64,000 nt of DNA from Actinomadura macra NBRC 14102 (GTDB lineage: Bacteria; Actinomycetota; Actinomycetes; Streptosporangiales; Streptosporangiaceae), in NCBI RefSeq assembly GCF_001552215.1, contig NZ_BCQT01000018.1, positions 372,001-436,000 of the forward strand, given 5' to 3'. A program made the translations under genes and the position numbers. Positions 50,805 to 60,592 of the stretch are shown piece by piece; the stretch's first letter is position 1; each line of letters begins with the position of its first letter. A model generated the notes under the pieces. The model saw only the letters and a list, made by a program, of their open reading frames with translations, searched no databases and was not told the DNA's origin.

Positions 50805-52063
50805 GCCGGGCCATGGCCGGTCTGGAGGCGTCCCGGCGGGTGGTGGTCACCGGGCTCGGACTGGTGACCAGCATCGGCATCGGGGTCGCGGACTTCGCCG
50901 CCGGGCTGCGGGCCGGGCGGAGCGGCGCCAAGCCGATCACCGCGTTCGACACCGCCGGGTTCGCGCACGCCAACGGGTGCGAGATCGACGACTTCCGGCC
51001 CGCGGACTGGATCACCGAGACCGGGCTCGACGAGCTCGGCCGGGCGGCCCGGTTCTCAGTCGCCGCGGCGCGGATGGCCGTCGCGGACGCCGGTCTCGGC
51101 CTGGCGGAACTGCGGGGCCGGCGGGCCCTTGTGTCGATGGGGACCACCGACGGCGAGTCCCGCGACCTGGACCATCTGGTGGAGAGCGAGCTCGACCAGG
51201 AGCCCGGCGCCTACGACCCGGTGATCGCCCGCCGGGTCGGGGCGGTCCGGCTGTCCTCCTCGATCGTCGCCGAGCTCGGGCTCACCGATGTCGAGGCCGC
51301 CACCCTTCCCACGGCCTGCGCGGCGGGCAACTTCGCGGTGGGCAGCGGGTTCGACGCGATCTGCTGCGGGGACGCCGAGATCGCCCTGGTCGGCGGGGCG
51401 GACGCGGTCTGCCGCAAGACCTTCACCGGCTTCTACCGGCTCGGCACCATCGCCCCCGAGGTCTGCCGCCCGTTCGACAAGGACCGCAAGGGCATCCTCA
51501 CCGGCGAGGGCGCCGGCGTCCTGGTCCTGGAAAGCCTGGACTCCGCGCTCGCCCGGGGCGCGCGGATCTACGCCGAGGTGCTCGGCTACGGGCTGTCGTG
51601 CGACGCCCGCCATCCGGTCGCCCCGGACCGGGACGGGATCACCCGCGGCATCACGATGGCCCATCGCAACGCCGGGATCGAGCCCGGCGACGTCGACTTC
51701 ATCTCGGCGCACGGGACCGGGACGAAGGCCAACGACGTCACCGAGACCGGCGCGATCAGGCAGGTGTTCGGCGACCGGCCACCGCCCACCATCTCCATCA
51801 AGGCGATGATCGGGCACACGATGGGCGGGGCCAGCGCGATCGCCGCGGCGGCGTGCGCGCTGGCGCTGCGCGAGGGCTTCATCCCGCCCACCATCAACCA
51901 TGTCGAGACCGACCCCGAGTGCGGCGTCGACTGCGTCCCCAACCGGGCGCGCCCGGCGGACCTGCGGGTCGTCCAGAACAACGCGCTGGCGTTCGGCGGG
52001 AACAACGCGGTCCTCATCCTCGGACGCGCGCCCGAGTCCGCACCTGTGTCCGGGGTGGCCTGA
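50801..52063 (+). CDS. Beta-ketoacyl-ACP synthase, intact Cys-His-His (KS-1)
   Basis: A 420-residue type II ketosynthase. The catalytic Cys173 is in LPTACAAGNFAVG, His304 in SAHGTGTKAND and His339 in MIGHTMGGASAI; all are intact. The pattern is closest to KSII/FabF-like enzymes of polyene-type or highly reducing type II systems. It forms 3-oxoacyl-ACP by decarboxylative condensation. It overlaps the ACP and KS-2 genes. Confidence 0.92.
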   Translation: MSRAMAGLEASRRVVVTGLGLVTSIGIGVADFAAGLRAGRSGAKPITAFDTAGFAHANGCEIDDFRPADWITETGLDELGRAARFSVAAARMAVADAGLGLAELRGRRALVSMGTTDGESRDLDHLVESELDQEPGAYDPVIARRVGAVRLSSSIVAELGLTDVEAATLPTACAAGNFAVGSGFDAICCGDAEIALVGGADAVCRKTFTGFYRLGTIAPEVCRPFDKDRKGILTGEGAGVLVLESLDSALARGARIYAEVLGYGLSCDARHPVAPDRDGITRGITMAHRNAGIEPGDVDFISAHGTGTKANDVTETGAIRQVFGDRPPPTISIKAMIGHTMGGASAIAAAACALALREGFIPPTINHVETDPECGVDCVPNRARPADLRVVQNNALAFGGNNAVLILGRAPESAPVSGVA

Positions 52064-53205
52064 TGAGCTGGATCGTCACGGGCATGGGGGCCGTCGCCGC
52101 CCCCGGCGACGACGTGGCCGGGTTCTTCGACGCGCTGTGCGCCGGCCGCAGCGCGCACGCCCCGCTGCGCGGCTTCGATCCGACCCGGTACCGGGCCCGC
52201 AACGCCTACGAGATCGACGACCGCCCGGACTCCGGCGACGTGCCGCTGCGCGCGAGCCGGTGGCTGGAGCGGGCGGTGGCCGCCGCCCTGCGGGACGCCG
52301 GCATGGACGAGTCGCTCGGCGACGTCCCGGTGCTGGTGGGCACCACCCTGCGGGAACTGCGCTCGGTCGAGCTGAGCTGGCGCGACGGTATCCCGTTCGA
52401 TCCCGCTGACCTGCACTTCGGTGCCGCGCTCGGCCGCCGGTTCGGCGCGACCCGTACCTACACCGTGGCGAACGCCTGCTCGGCGTCGCTCTACGCGCTC
52501 GGCCTCGGTACCGACATGCTGGAGCTGGGCGAGTGCGACACGGTCGTGGTGGCCGGGGTCGACACGATCACCGAGAGCACCTACGGGCTGCTGGACCGCT
52601 GTTACCCCGAGGCGCCGGACCGGATCCGCCCGTTCGACCGGGACCGCCGCGGGATGCTCCAGGGCGAGGGCGCGGTCGCCGTCGTGCTGCGCCGCGCCGA
52701 CGACCCCGGCCCGGCCGGGCGGTGGCACGCCACCGTGCGCGGCGTGGCGATCAACTGCGACGCCGCGCACCCGTCCGCGCCGGACGCCGGGAACATCGGC
52801 GTCGCGATCCGCGAGGCGCACGAGCGGTCCGGGGTGCGGCCGGAGGACATCGATCTGGTCATGCTGCACGGAACCGGCACGCCGCTGAACGATGAGGCCG
52901 AGGCGACCGCCGTGGCCGAGGTCTTCGGACCGGCCGCGACCGCCCCGTACCTGACGGCCATCAAGTGCATGACCGGGCACACGGCCGGGGCGTCCGGGCT
53001 GCACAGCCTGGTCGCCGGGGTGGAGGCGATGCGGACCGGCACCGTCCCGCCCATCGTGCATCTGGACGACCCGATCGACGAGGTGGCGGGCCTCCGCCTG
53101 GTCCGGGGCGCCGCCGCGCATGCCGAGGGGCTGTCGGTCGCCCAGGTCAACTCGTTCGGGTTCGGCGGCCTCAACGCCGTCGCGGTCGTGGAGAAGGCGG
53201 TCTAA
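52063..53205 (+). CDS. Beta-ketoacyl-ACP synthase, intact Cys-His-His (KS-2)
   Basis: A 380-residue ketosynthase. Cys139 (VANACSASLYALG), His269 (LHGTGTPLND) and His306 (MTGHTAGASG) form the active site. It is clearly divergent from KS-1, with a shorter N-terminal part. The ATG overlaps the KS-1 stop by one base. The following gene is a Cys-less ketosynthase-like protein, so the two may form a KS/chain-length-factor pair. Confidence 0.9.
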   Translation: MSWIVTGMGAVAAPGDDVAGFFDALCAGRSAHAPLRGFDPTRYRARNAYEIDDRPDSGDVPLRASRWLERAVAAALRDAGMDESLGDVPVLVGTTLRELRSVELSWRDGIPFDPADLHFGAALGRRFGATRTYTVANACSASLYALGLGTDMLELGECDTVVVAGVDTITESTYGLLDRCYPEAPDRIRPFDRDRRGMLQGEGAVAVVLRRADDPGPAGRWHATVRGVAINCDAAHPSAPDAGNIGVAIREAHERSGVRPEDIDLVMLHGTGTPLNDEAEATAVAEVFGPAATAPYLTAIKCMTGHTAGASGLHSLVAGVEAMRTGTVPPIVHLDDPIDEVAGLRLVRGAAAHAEGLSVAQVNSFGFGGLNAVAVVEKAV

Positions 53206-53207
53206 CC

Positions 53208-54170
53208 ATGGAAGTCGTGGTCACCGGTCTCGGGCTCGCGCTGCGCGGCGTCGACGACGCCCGCCGGCTCCTCGCGCCGGACCCGCCCGCGCCGGACGGC
53301 GACGATCCCGTCGCCCGGCTCACCGGGCGCGGGCTGCGCTACCGCGACCGCGCGACGCGGCTCGCGATGTGCGCCGCGCGGGACGCGCTGGCCGCCGCCG
53401 GGCTGGTCCGCGACGGTTCCCTGACCGTGCCCGCGCACCGGGCCGGCGTGGTCGCCAGCACCAACTACGGCAACATCGACACCGTCTGCGACGCGGTCAC
53501 GACCATCGCCAAGGAGACCTACACGGGCACCAGCCCCATGGCGCTCCCGGCGACCGCGAGCAACGTCGTGGCCTCCTGGGTCGCGATCACGCATGGCCTG
53601 CGCGGCGCGAACCTGACGCTGTGCAACGGGGAGACCTCGGGGCTGGACGCCGTGCACTGGGCCCGGCAGCTGATCGCCGCACGCCGGGTCGGCTGGGTGC
53701 TGGTCGTGGGGGTCGAGCCGGTCAACCCGCCCGTCCGCCACCTGGCCACCGGCGGGACCGGCGCCGATGTCCGCCTGCTCGACGGCGCGGCGGCTCTGGT
53801 CATGGAGACGGCGGAGTCCGCCCGCGAACGCGGAGCGCCCGGGCTCGCCGAGATCGGGCCGTACGCCCGGAAGGGCACCTGGACGGAGGCGGTCACCACC
53901 GTGCGCGAGTCCGGCGCCGAGCCGGTCGGCCTGTGGTGCACGCCCGGGGGCGTTGTCCCGCCGCACGCCCTGGAGCCCGCCCGGGTCTGCGATCTCACGG
54001 CGATGCTGGGCGAGTGCTCGGGCGCCCTTGGCGTGCTCCAGGCGGCCGCTGCGACCGCCTGGCTGAACGACGGCGAGACATCCGCGGCCGACGCGCTGGC
54101 CACGGCCGGAACGGGCCGCGACGGCGGCACGGACGCCGCCGCCGCGCTGATCCTGCGAGCCGCGCGGTGA
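53208..54170 (+). CDS. Ketosynthase-like protein lacking catalytic Cys (KSb-1)
   Basis: A 320-residue thiolase-fold protein, shorter than typical ketosynthases or chain-length factors (about 400). The nucleophile loop reads LTLCNGETSGLDAVH, aligning Glu142 with the catalytic Cys. The HGTGT His motif is absent, and the GHT motif is LGECSGALG. It retains the fold (TNYGNIDTVCDAVTTIAKET). It is probably a non-catalytic partner of KS-2, like KS-beta. Its ATG follows the KS-2 stop directly. Confidence 0.8.
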   Translation: MEVVVTGLGLALRGVDDARRLLAPDPPAPDGDDPVARLTGRGLRYRDRATRLAMCAARDALAAAGLVRDGSLTVPAHRAGVVASTNYGNIDTVCDAVTTIAKETYTGTSPMALPATASNVVASWVAITHGLRGANLTLCNGETSGLDAVHWARQLIAARRVGWVLVVGVEPVNPPVRHLATGGTGADVRLLDGAAALVMETAESARERGAPGLAEIGPYARKGTWTEAVTTVRESGAEPVGLWCTPGGVVPPHALEPARVCDLTAMLGECSGALGVLQAAAATAWLNDGETSAADALATAGTGRDGGTDAAAALILRAAR

Positions 54171-54919
54171 ACGGCGGCCTGCTCCTGCTGCACGGGCTGG
54201 CGGGCGGCCGGCTCGCCTGGGCGCCGCTGCGGGCCCGGCTGCCGGAGGACCTGCCGGTGTGGTCGCCCGAGCTGCCCTGGTCGGCCGGCGAGGGGCCGCG
54301 CTGGGATCACCGGGCCGACCCGGTCCGCATTCTCGCCGACGCGATGACGGCCTCCGCCTCCGGCGGCGTGCCGGACGTCGTCGTCGCGCACTCCTACGCC
54401 GCCAACGTCCTGCTCACGCTCCTCGCGGACCGAACGCGTCCGCGGCCCTCGGCCGTGGTCCTGGTGGCGCCCTTCTACCGGGCGTCCGAACAGGACTTCA
54501 CCTGGCCGGAGATGACCCGCTACATGGACGGGTTCCTCCCGCTCATCGACGAGGGTCTGCGGCTCGGCTCGGCCGGCCGGCTGTCCGGCGAGGTGCGGGA
54601 GAGCATGGCGACGCGGGTACGCGACCGGCTCGGCCCGTACGGCTGGATCCGCTTCTTCGACGCCTACCTGCGCACGCCGTTCCTCGACACCGCCGCCCTC
54701 GACCTGCCGGTGCTGATCGTCGGCGGCGAGCAGGACCCGGCGGCCCGGCCGCAGGACGCGCGGGCGCTCGCGGCCGCCCTGCCGGACTGCCGCCTTGAGC
54801 TGCTGCCCTCCTGCGGGCACAACGCCATGATCGAGCACCCCGACCGCTTCGCCGTCATCGTGCGCGAGTTCCTGGCCCGCTTCGTCCCGAGAATCCGCAA
54901 GCAACCGGAGCCGATATGA
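54167..54919 (+). CDS. Alpha/beta hydrolase of the PKS operon
   Basis: A 250-residue hydrolase. The oxyanion motif LLLLHGLAGGRLAW is at the start, the nucleophile elbow VVAHSYAANVLL carries Ser, the acid is in IVGGEQDPAARP and the catalytic His in LPSCGHNAMIEHP. It may be a type II thioesterase, proofreading mis-primed ACPs, or a release enzyme. It overlaps KSb-1 by 4 bp. Confidence 0.82.
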   Translation: MNGGLLLLHGLAGGRLAWAPLRARLPEDLPVWSPELPWSAGEGPRWDHRADPVRILADAMTASASGGVPDVVVAHSYAANVLLTLLADRTRPRPSAVVLVAPFYRASEQDFTWPEMTRYMDGFLPLIDEGLRLGSAGRLSGEVRESMATRVRDRLGPYGWIRFFDAYLRTPFLDTAALDLPVLIVGGEQDPAARPQDARALAAALPDCRLELLPSCGHNAMIEHPDRFAVIVREFLARFVPRIRKQPEPI

Positions 54920-55899
54920 CCATCACCGACGCGACCCGCCCGGCCAGCCCCCTCGCGCAGCCGACCGACCTGGAGATCCGCCCCCGGTACGAGGGGTCCA
55001 ACATCTGCACCTGGATCGGGTTCAAGTACGTCAACTACCTGGTCGAGGAGGCCGTCCTCGAGCACCTGCGCCGGCGCGGGGCGCCGGCGGGCGAGCTGTA
55101 CGAGCGCTACGGCCTGTGTGTGGACATCGCCGACATCGACACCCGCATCCTGCACGCCTTCCACATCGACGACCTCGCGGTCGGCGAGGTCGCCCCGCTG
55201 GAGAGCGCTCCCGGCGACGAACTGGCGTTCGCGGTGCGGCTGAACCGGCAGGCCGATCCCGGCAACATCGCGGTCTCCGCCAAGGTCCGCGTGGTCCTGC
55301 GGCGCGACCCGCACGGCAGCGCCGCCGAGGACGTGCCCGCGCACCTGGCACCCTTCACCGTGCCCTACGCCGGGCTGCCCGCGCCCTACGAGACCGCCGC
55401 CGTTCCGGTCGGGCCCGGCGGCCCGGCCGAGACCCTCGGCGGCGGCAACTCCTTCGTGTGGACGTGGCGGATGCCCTACTTCTACTGCCATTTCACCGAG
55501 CGCGTGCAGATGTCGGGCTACCTGCGGCTCATGGAGGAGGTCGTCGACCTGTTCCTCGCCGACCGCGGCGTGTCGATCAAGCGGCTGCTCGACGAGCAGA
55601 ACTGGATCCCGGTCGTCCCGCACTCGCGCATCACCCTGCTGGACGAGGCGCGCATGGAGGAGGACCTCTACACCGTCTTCACCGTGGAGAACGTCTTCAA
55701 GCGGTTCACCTACACGGCGCGGATGGACTGCTACGTGCTGCGCGACGGTGTCCTCGTGCCCACCGCCACCGGACACATCACGCACGGCTACGCGGTGATC
55801 GAGAACCGCCGTGACTGGAGCCTGGTCTCCTTTGACGACCGCCTGGCCGGCGCCCTGGAGGGCACCGGCGGGCAGGGGCACGGCACGGGGCGGGGGTGA
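54916..55899 (+). CDS. Double-hotdog thioesterase-like protein
   Basis: A 327-residue protein with two hotdog-like halves: residues about 20-150 (RYEGSNICTWIGFKYVNYLV EEAVLEHL) and about 180-320 (MPYFYCHFTERVQMSGYLRL MEEVVDLF, YTARMDCYVL). The pattern resembles 4-hydroxybenzoyl-CoA or acyl-ACP thioesterases. In this operon it could release or transfer the chain, or act as a product-binding subunit. The ATG overlaps the hydrolase stop. Confidence 0.72.
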   Translation: MTITDATRPASPLAQPTDLEIRPRYEGSNICTWIGFKYVNYLVEEAVLEHLRRRGAPAGELYERYGLCVDIADIDTRILHAFHIDDLAVGEVAPLESAPGDELAFAVRLNRQADPGNIAVSAKVRVVLRRDPHGSAAEDVPAHLAPFTVPYAGLPAPYETAAVPVGPGGPAETLGGGNSFVWTWRMPYFYCHFTERVQMSGYLRLMEEVVDLFLADRGVSIKRLLDEQNWIPVVPHSRITLLDEARMEEDLYTVFTVENVFKRFTYTARMDCYVLRDGVLVPTATGHITHGYAVIENRRDWSLVSFDDRLAGALEGTGGQGHGTGRG

Positions 55900-55903
55900 C
55901 CCG

Positions 55904-57049
55904 ATGACGGGGGATCCCGCAGGCGAACCGGTGGTGACCGGCATCGGCGCCGTCACCTGCTTCGGCTACGGGGCCGCGACGCTGTGGGAGGCGATGAGCG
56001 CCGCCACGGCACGCAGGCCCGACCGGCCCGCCGACCCGCTGGCGCACATGGCGCTGCCGCTGATCCACCTGGTGCCGGACGGCGGGGGCGAGGCCGACCG
56101 GGCCGCCCGGTTCGCGCTGGCCGCCGCCGACGAGGCGGTCCGCGACGCGGGCCTGGCCGAAGTGCCGGGCGCCGCCGTGGTGGTCGGCAGCTGCATGGGC
56201 GAGGTGGCGGCGAGCGAACGCGGGCGCGCCGCGACCGGGGCCGCGTGGGACCCCGCCTTCCGGCTCGCGGCGGAGGTGGGCGACCGGCTCGGCGCCATCG
56301 GGCCGAACCTGAGCGTCGCCAACGCCTGCGCCGCGGGCACGTTCGCGGTGAGCGCGGCCGCCGACCTGATCCGGGCGGGCGAGGCCGACCTGGTGATCGC
56401 GGGCGGCGCGGACGGCTACTCCCGCATCGCGCTCGGCTGCTTCAACCGCCTGGGGGCGGTGGACCCGGTCCGCTGCCGCCCGTTCGACCGGCACCGCGGC
56501 GGGACGATCTTCGGTGAGGGGGCCGGGATGCTCGTGCTGGAGTCCCGGGCGCGCGCCGAGGCCCGGGGCGCGACCGTGCTCGCGCGGATCGGCGGCGCGG
56601 GCTGGAGTTGCGACGCGCACCATCCGACGGCGCCCGAGCCCGGCGGGGCACAGGTCGCGCGGGCTGCGCGAGAAGCGCTGGGGGACGGCGGCGCGCCGGA
56701 CTGCGTCATCCCGCACGGCACCGGGACGCGGCTGAACGACGTCCTGGAGGCGGGCGCCCTACGGGAGGTGATCGGTCCGATCCTGGACCGTGTCCCGCTC
56801 TACAGCCTCAAGGCGCTCATCGGGCATACCGGCGGAGCGTCCGCGGCGATCGCGGCATGCGCCGCCGTGCTGATGCTGCGCGGCGGGACGATTCCGCCGA
56901 ACGTGCCGCTGGACGAGCAGGACCCCGAGTGCCCGGTGTGGCTGCCGCAGTCCGGCCCCGAGGAACTCGCCGGGCCCGGCCGCCGGGTCCTCGTGAACGG
57001 CTACGGCTTCGGCGGCAACAACTGCTCGGTCGTTCTGGAGGCGGCATGA
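55904..57049 (+). CDS. Beta-ketoacyl-ACP synthase, intact Cys-His-His (KS-3)
   Basis: A 381-residue ketosynthase. Cys142 is in VANACAAGTFAVS, and both His motifs are present (VIPHGTGTRLND and LIGHTGGASA). It is separated from KS-1 and KS-2 by the hydrolase and hotdog genes, suggesting a separate duplication. Its stop overlaps the next ketosynthase-like gene (ATGA). Confidence 0.9.
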   Translation: MTGDPAGEPVVTGIGAVTCFGYGAATLWEAMSAATARRPDRPADPLAHMALPLIHLVPDGGGEADRAARFALAAADEAVRDAGLAEVPGAAVVVGSCMGEVAASERGRAATGAAWDPAFRLAAEVGDRLGAIGPNLSVANACAAGTFAVSAAADLIRAGEADLVIAGGADGYSRIALGCFNRLGAVDPVRCRPFDRHRGGTIFGEGAGMLVLESRARAEARGATVLARIGGAGWSCDAHHPTAPEPGGAQVARAAREALGDGGAPDCVIPHGTGTRLNDVLEAGALREVIGPILDRVPLYSLKALIGHTGGASAAIAACAAVLMLRGGTIPPNVPLDEQDPECPVWLPQSGPEELAGPGRRVLVNGYGFGGNNCSVVLEAA

Positions 57050-57969
57050 CCCCTTCCATGGATGCCGTCGTGACCGGGATCGGCGTGGTCGTCCCGGCGG
57101 CGAGCGACGACCCCGGGACCTGGTTCGACGTCCGGACCCGGCTCGGCGGCCGCGGGTACAAGTACCTGCCGAGCGCGGCCCAGTACCTCGTGGCGGCCGC
57201 CCGGGACGCGCTCGCCGAGGCGGACGTTCCGGAGGACCGCCGGGGCGCCGTGCTGGCCACCAACAACGGCCTGGCCGCGACGCTGGACGAGATGGACCGT
57301 ACGGTCGCCGGCCCGGGCGCCGACGACCTGAGCCCGGCGCGCGCCCCGTTCTTCGCGATCAACGTGCTGGGGAACCGGCTGTCGGCCGACCACGGCATGA
57401 AGGGGTTCGCCCTCACCGTCACCTCCCCCCGCGTGGCCGGGCTGGAGGCCGTGCAGTCGGGGCTGCGGGCCATGGCCGCCGGACGGTGCGAGACGCTGCT
57501 GGTGGCGGCGACCGAGGACGGTCTGCCGGACCGCGCGCCCGAGCAGGGCGCCGTCGCCCTGGCGTTCGAGCCCCGCGCGGCGGCCGCGGCGCGCGGCGTC
57601 CGCCCGTACGGCACGTGCCGGGTCCGGACGATGTTCGCCCCGCCCCGCCTGCTCGGCGACGACGGCGGACGGGACCGGATCTTCGCGGCGATCCACGCGG
57701 CGGCCAAGGACCTGGGCAACGGCGCGGACCTTCCGACGGAGGTCGTCGACGACGGTTCGCCCGTCGCCGACCTGGCGTACCGCGCGCTGGTCGAGGCCGC
57801 CGGGAACGCGGCCGGGGTACGGCGGACGCCGGCCGGACACGGCTGCCTCACCCCGATGACACGCCTGGCCGAAGCGCTGACCGGCGCGTCCGGGGACCGA
57901 ATCATCGTGGCCGCCGCGGGCGAGGGGAACCTCGCGCTCGCGCGCGTGGAGAGGAGCCGATCGTGCTGA
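57046..57969 (+). CDS. Ketosynthase-like protein lacking catalytic Cys (KSb-2)
   Basis: A 307-residue thiolase-fold protein. The nucleophile loop reads LTVTSPRVAGLEAVQSG, where Arg129 stands at the Cys position. A GH...P element (AGHGCLTPMTRL) may correspond to the second His motif. It is short and cannot condense by the usual mechanism. Directly behind KS-3, it is the natural KS-beta partner. It overlaps the enoyl-reductase-like gene by 7 bp. Confidence 0.78.
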   Translation: MTPSMDAVVTGIGVVVPAASDDPGTWFDVRTRLGGRGYKYLPSAAQYLVAAARDALAEADVPEDRRGAVLATNNGLAATLDEMDRTVAGPGADDLSPARAPFFAINVLGNRLSADHGMKGFALTVTSPRVAGLEAVQSGLRAMAAGRCETLLVAATEDGLPDRAPEQGAVALAFEPRAAAAARGVRPYGTCRVRTMFAPPRLLGDDGGRDRIFAAIHAAAKDLGNGADLPTEVVDDGSPVADLAYRALVEAAGNAAGVRRTPAGHGCLTPMTRLAEALTGASGDRIIVAAAGEGNLALARVERSRSC

Positions 57970-58835
57970 TACCGATCAAGGGCGCCTGGTGTCTGGTGCT
58001 CGGCGCGTCCAGCGGCATCGGCAAGGCCATCGCCGAGGGCCTGGCACGCGAGGGCGTCAACGTCATCGGCGTCCATTTCGACACCGGTGCGCGCGCCGAG
58101 AAGGTCGCGGTCCTTGTCGAGGAGCTGCGCGGCCACGGTGTGCAGGCGCACTTCTTCAACGTCAACGCCGCCGCGGAGCAGACCCGCGCCGACATGACGG
58201 CCCGCGTGGCCGAGCTGACCGGGGGGACCGGCCTGCACATCCTGGTCCACTCGCTGGCGTTCGGCTCCCTGGTGCCGTTCCTGCCGAGGGACGGTGACCC
58301 CAAGGGGATCGGCAAGCGGCAACTGGCCATGACCCTCGATGTCATGGCGCACAGCCTCGTCTACTGGGTGCAGGACCTCGTCGCCGCGGACCTGCTGCCG
58401 CCCGGGTCCAAGGTCTACGCGATGACCAGCTCGGGCACCACGCAGATGTTGCCGAGCTATGGAGCCGTGAGCGCGGCCAAGGCGGCGCTGGAGTCGCATG
58501 TGCGTCAGCTCGCCCTGGAACTGGCGCCCCGGCGGGTGGCGGTCAACGCGTTGCGCGCCGGGACGACCATCACGCCCGCGCTGGAGCGCATTCCCGAACA
58601 CGCCGAGTTCGTGGACGAGGCCGCCCTGTCCAACCCGCACGGACGGCTCACCACACCGGAGGACGTGGCCGAGGCGGTGGTGCTGCTGTCGCGCACCGAC
58701 TCCTCGTGGATCACCGCCAACACCATCGGGATCGACGGCGGGGAACTGTACGCGCCCGGCACGGTGTGGGGCGCCCGCGCGGCCGCCCGGCCCGCCGCCG
58801 GATCCCCGGACGACAGTGAGGAGGGCACGCGATGA
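57963..58835 (+). CDS. Enoyl-ACP-reductase-like SDR (FabI/FabL type)
   Basis: A 290-residue short-chain dehydrogenase. NAD(P) motif is LVLGASSGIGKAIAEGLAREG, and the active site reads YGAVSAAKAAL, a Tyr-x6-Lys spacing that is characteristic of FabI/FabL-type enoyl reductases rather than the Tyr-x3-Lys of ketoreductases. It would reduce a 2-enoyl-ACP. An enoyl reductase in a polyene-type cluster would give a partly saturated chain. GTG 57963 lies inside the KSb-2 tail. Confidence 0.82.
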   Translation: MLIPIKGAWCLVLGASSGIGKAIAEGLAREGVNVIGVHFDTGARAEKVAVLVEELRGHGVQAHFFNVNAAAEQTRADMTARVAELTGGTGLHILVHSLAFGSLVPFLPRDGDPKGIGKRQLAMTLDVMAHSLVYWVQDLVAADLLPPGSKVYAMTSSGTTQMLPSYGAVSAAKAALESHVRQLALELAPRRVAVNALRAGTTITPALERIPEHAEFVDEAALSNPHGRLTTPEDVAEAVVLLSRTDSSWITANTIGIDGGELYAPGTVWGARAAARPAAGSPDDSEEGTR

Positions 58836-59953
58836 GTGCCGAAACGTTGGTGATATCCGGGTGGTCGGCGATCTCGGCCTTCGGGCTGGGCGCGGACGCC
58901 TTCGCCGGGGCACTGCGGGCCGGACGCTCCGGCGTGCGGCCGCTCGCCGAGGCCGGGACGGGGCTCGGCGGCGGGCTCGGGCCGTTCGAGTGCGGGGGAG
59001 CGGTCCCGGGTTTCGAGATCGCGGAGGTGCTGGGCAAGAAGGGCACCCGCTCCATGGACCGCGTCACCGCCTTGACGGTCGCCGCGACCGGGCTTCTGCT
59101 GGAGTCGGCGGGCCCCGGGCTGACCGAGGATCCCGACCACGTCGGGCTGGTGCTCGGCACCGGCTCGGGCAGCGTGCAGAGCATCATGGACTTCACCCGT
59201 GACGGCCTGACCGGCGACAAGCCCTACCACGTGGATCCCGCGCTGTTCCCCAACACGGTGATGAACCGGATGGCCGGACAGAGCGCCATCTGGCACGGGC
59301 TGCGCGGTCCCAACGCCACGGTCGCCGCCGGCGCGCTGACCGGGCTGTCGGCGCTCAACTACACCGCCCGGCTCCAGCGCTGCGGCCATGCCGGGACGAT
59401 GCTGTGCGGCGCGGCCGAGGAGCTCACTCCGCGGCGGGCCTGGCTGGAGTGGCGGGCGACCGGCGGCGACGCCGCGGCACCGGGCGAGGGCTGCGCGATG
59501 TTCCTGCTGGAGCGCGCCGCCGACGCCGCCCGCGGCGGCCGCGCGCCGCTCGCCACCGTGCTCGGCTTCGGCTTCGCCGCCGCGGGCCCGGGACTGTCCC
59601 CGCGGGAGGCGCTGGTCCGGTGCGTCCGCGGGGCACTGGACCGCGCCGGCCGCGACGCCGCCGACGTCCGCCTGGTCGCGCCGTCCGCCACGGAGGGCCC
59701 GGAAGGCAAGGAGGAGCGGGCCGCGCTGGACGAGGTGATCGGCGACGCGGTCCCCGCCGTGCACTGCCGCGAGGCGCTCGGCGATACCGGTGCCGCGTCC
59801 GCCGCCTTCCAGGTCGCGGCGGTGCTCGCCACCGCGGCGAACCGTTCCGGGGTCGCCCTGGTGACCTCGCTCGACCGTGCCGAGGGCACGGTCGGCTGCG
59901 CGCTGTTCGACCTGCCCGCCGCCGACGGCGGCGACCGAGAGAAGGGAGCGTGA
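58832..59953 (+). CDS. Ketosynthase-like protein lacking catalytic Cys (KSb-3)
   Basis: A 373-residue thiolase-fold protein. The nucleophile loop NATVAAGALTGLSALN has Ala168 in place of Cys; the GHT motif reads ALGDTGAASA and the HGTGT motif is not seen. It is near full length, closer to known chain-length factors than KSb-1 and KSb-2. It precedes the second ACP gene, with the ATG two bases past the TGA. It is likely a non-catalytic ketosynthase partner for one of KS-1 to KS-3. Confidence 0.82.
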   Translation: MSAETLVISGWSAISAFGLGADAFAGALRAGRSGVRPLAEAGTGLGGGLGPFECGGAVPGFEIAEVLGKKGTRSMDRVTALTVAATGLLLESAGPGLTEDPDHVGLVLGTGSGSVQSIMDFTRDGLTGDKPYHVDPALFPNTVMNRMAGQSAIWHGLRGPNATVAAGALTGLSALNYTARLQRCGHAGTMLCGAAEELTPRRAWLEWRATGGDAAAPGEGCAMFLLERAADAARGGRAPLATVLGFGFAAAGPGLSPREALVRCVRGALDRAGRDAADVRLVAPSATEGPEGKEERAALDEVIGDAVPAVHCREALGDTGAASAAFQVAAVLATAANRSGVALVTSLDRAEGTVGCALFDLPAADGGDREKGA

Positions 59954-59954
59954 C

Positions 59955-60206
59955 ATGGCAGACCGGCTCGACAAGGAGGGACTGCGGGTCCTGATCGCCG
60001 AGGTGCTGGACCTCCCGGTGGCCGAGATCACCGACGAGGCGCACTTCCTGGACGACCTCGAAGTGGACTCGCTGATGGCACTGGAGATCATGGTCCGGCT
60101 GGAGAAGGCGTACGGGCTCCGGCTGGAAGAGAGCGAGCTCGAGTCCATCACGACCCTCGCCGCCACCTACGACCTGCTGGACAACCGGCTGAGGGCGGTG
60201 TCGTGA
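59955..60206 (+). CDS. Acyl carrier protein, second
   Basis: An 83-residue ACP. The phosphopantetheine Ser lies in DLEVDSLMALEIM, and the acidic helices before and after are normal. It is immediately followed by two dehydratases, with a 4-bp overlap. It may carry substrates for the dehydration/reduction part of the cycle. Confidence 0.92.
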   Translation: MADRLDKEGLRVLIAEVLDLPVAEITDEAHFLDDLEVDSLMALEIMVRLEKAYGLRLEESELESITTLAATYDLLDNRLRAVS

Positions 60207-60592
60207 CACCGATCACGCAGTGCCAGCCGCGCGGCCGCTCCGCCACCGCCGGACGGACGGAGGCGGTCGCGTCGTTCCCGGTCGACGCCGGCGACCCGGT
60301 GTTCCCGGGCCACTACCCGGGCTACCCGGTGCTGCCGGGCGTGTACCTGATCGAGTACGCCGACCGCGCCGTGCGCGCCCTGCCGGACCTGTCCGCGGGC
60401 GGGCCGCCGGTGCGGCTGGCGGCGGTGGAGCGCTGCCGTTTCCTCGCTCCGGTCTATCCCGGCGACGTGGTGACCTTCGATCTGGCCACCGAGGACACCG
60501 ACACGGGTCTGCGGTGCACGGCCAAGGTGACCACCGGCCGCGGCCCCGTCGCCGACCTCACCCTGTCGTACCGGCGGGAGGCGGGCGGATGA
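60203..60592 (+). CDS. FabZ-like hotdog dehydratase, first
   Basis: A 129-residue hotdog protein. The FabZ-type motif is PVFPGHYPGYPVLPGVYLIE, with His in FPGH and a Glu in LIEYADRA. It would dehydrate 3-hydroxyacyl-ACP. GTG 60203 overlaps the ACP stop. The next gene is a second hotdog protein, and the two probably form a heterodimer. Confidence 0.82.
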   Translation: MTPITQCQPRGRSATAGRTEAVASFPVDAGDPVFPGHYPGYPVLPGVYLIEYADRAVRALPDLSAGGPPVRLAAVERCRFLAPVYPGDVVTFDLATEDTDTGLRCTAKVTTGRGPVADLTLSYRREAGG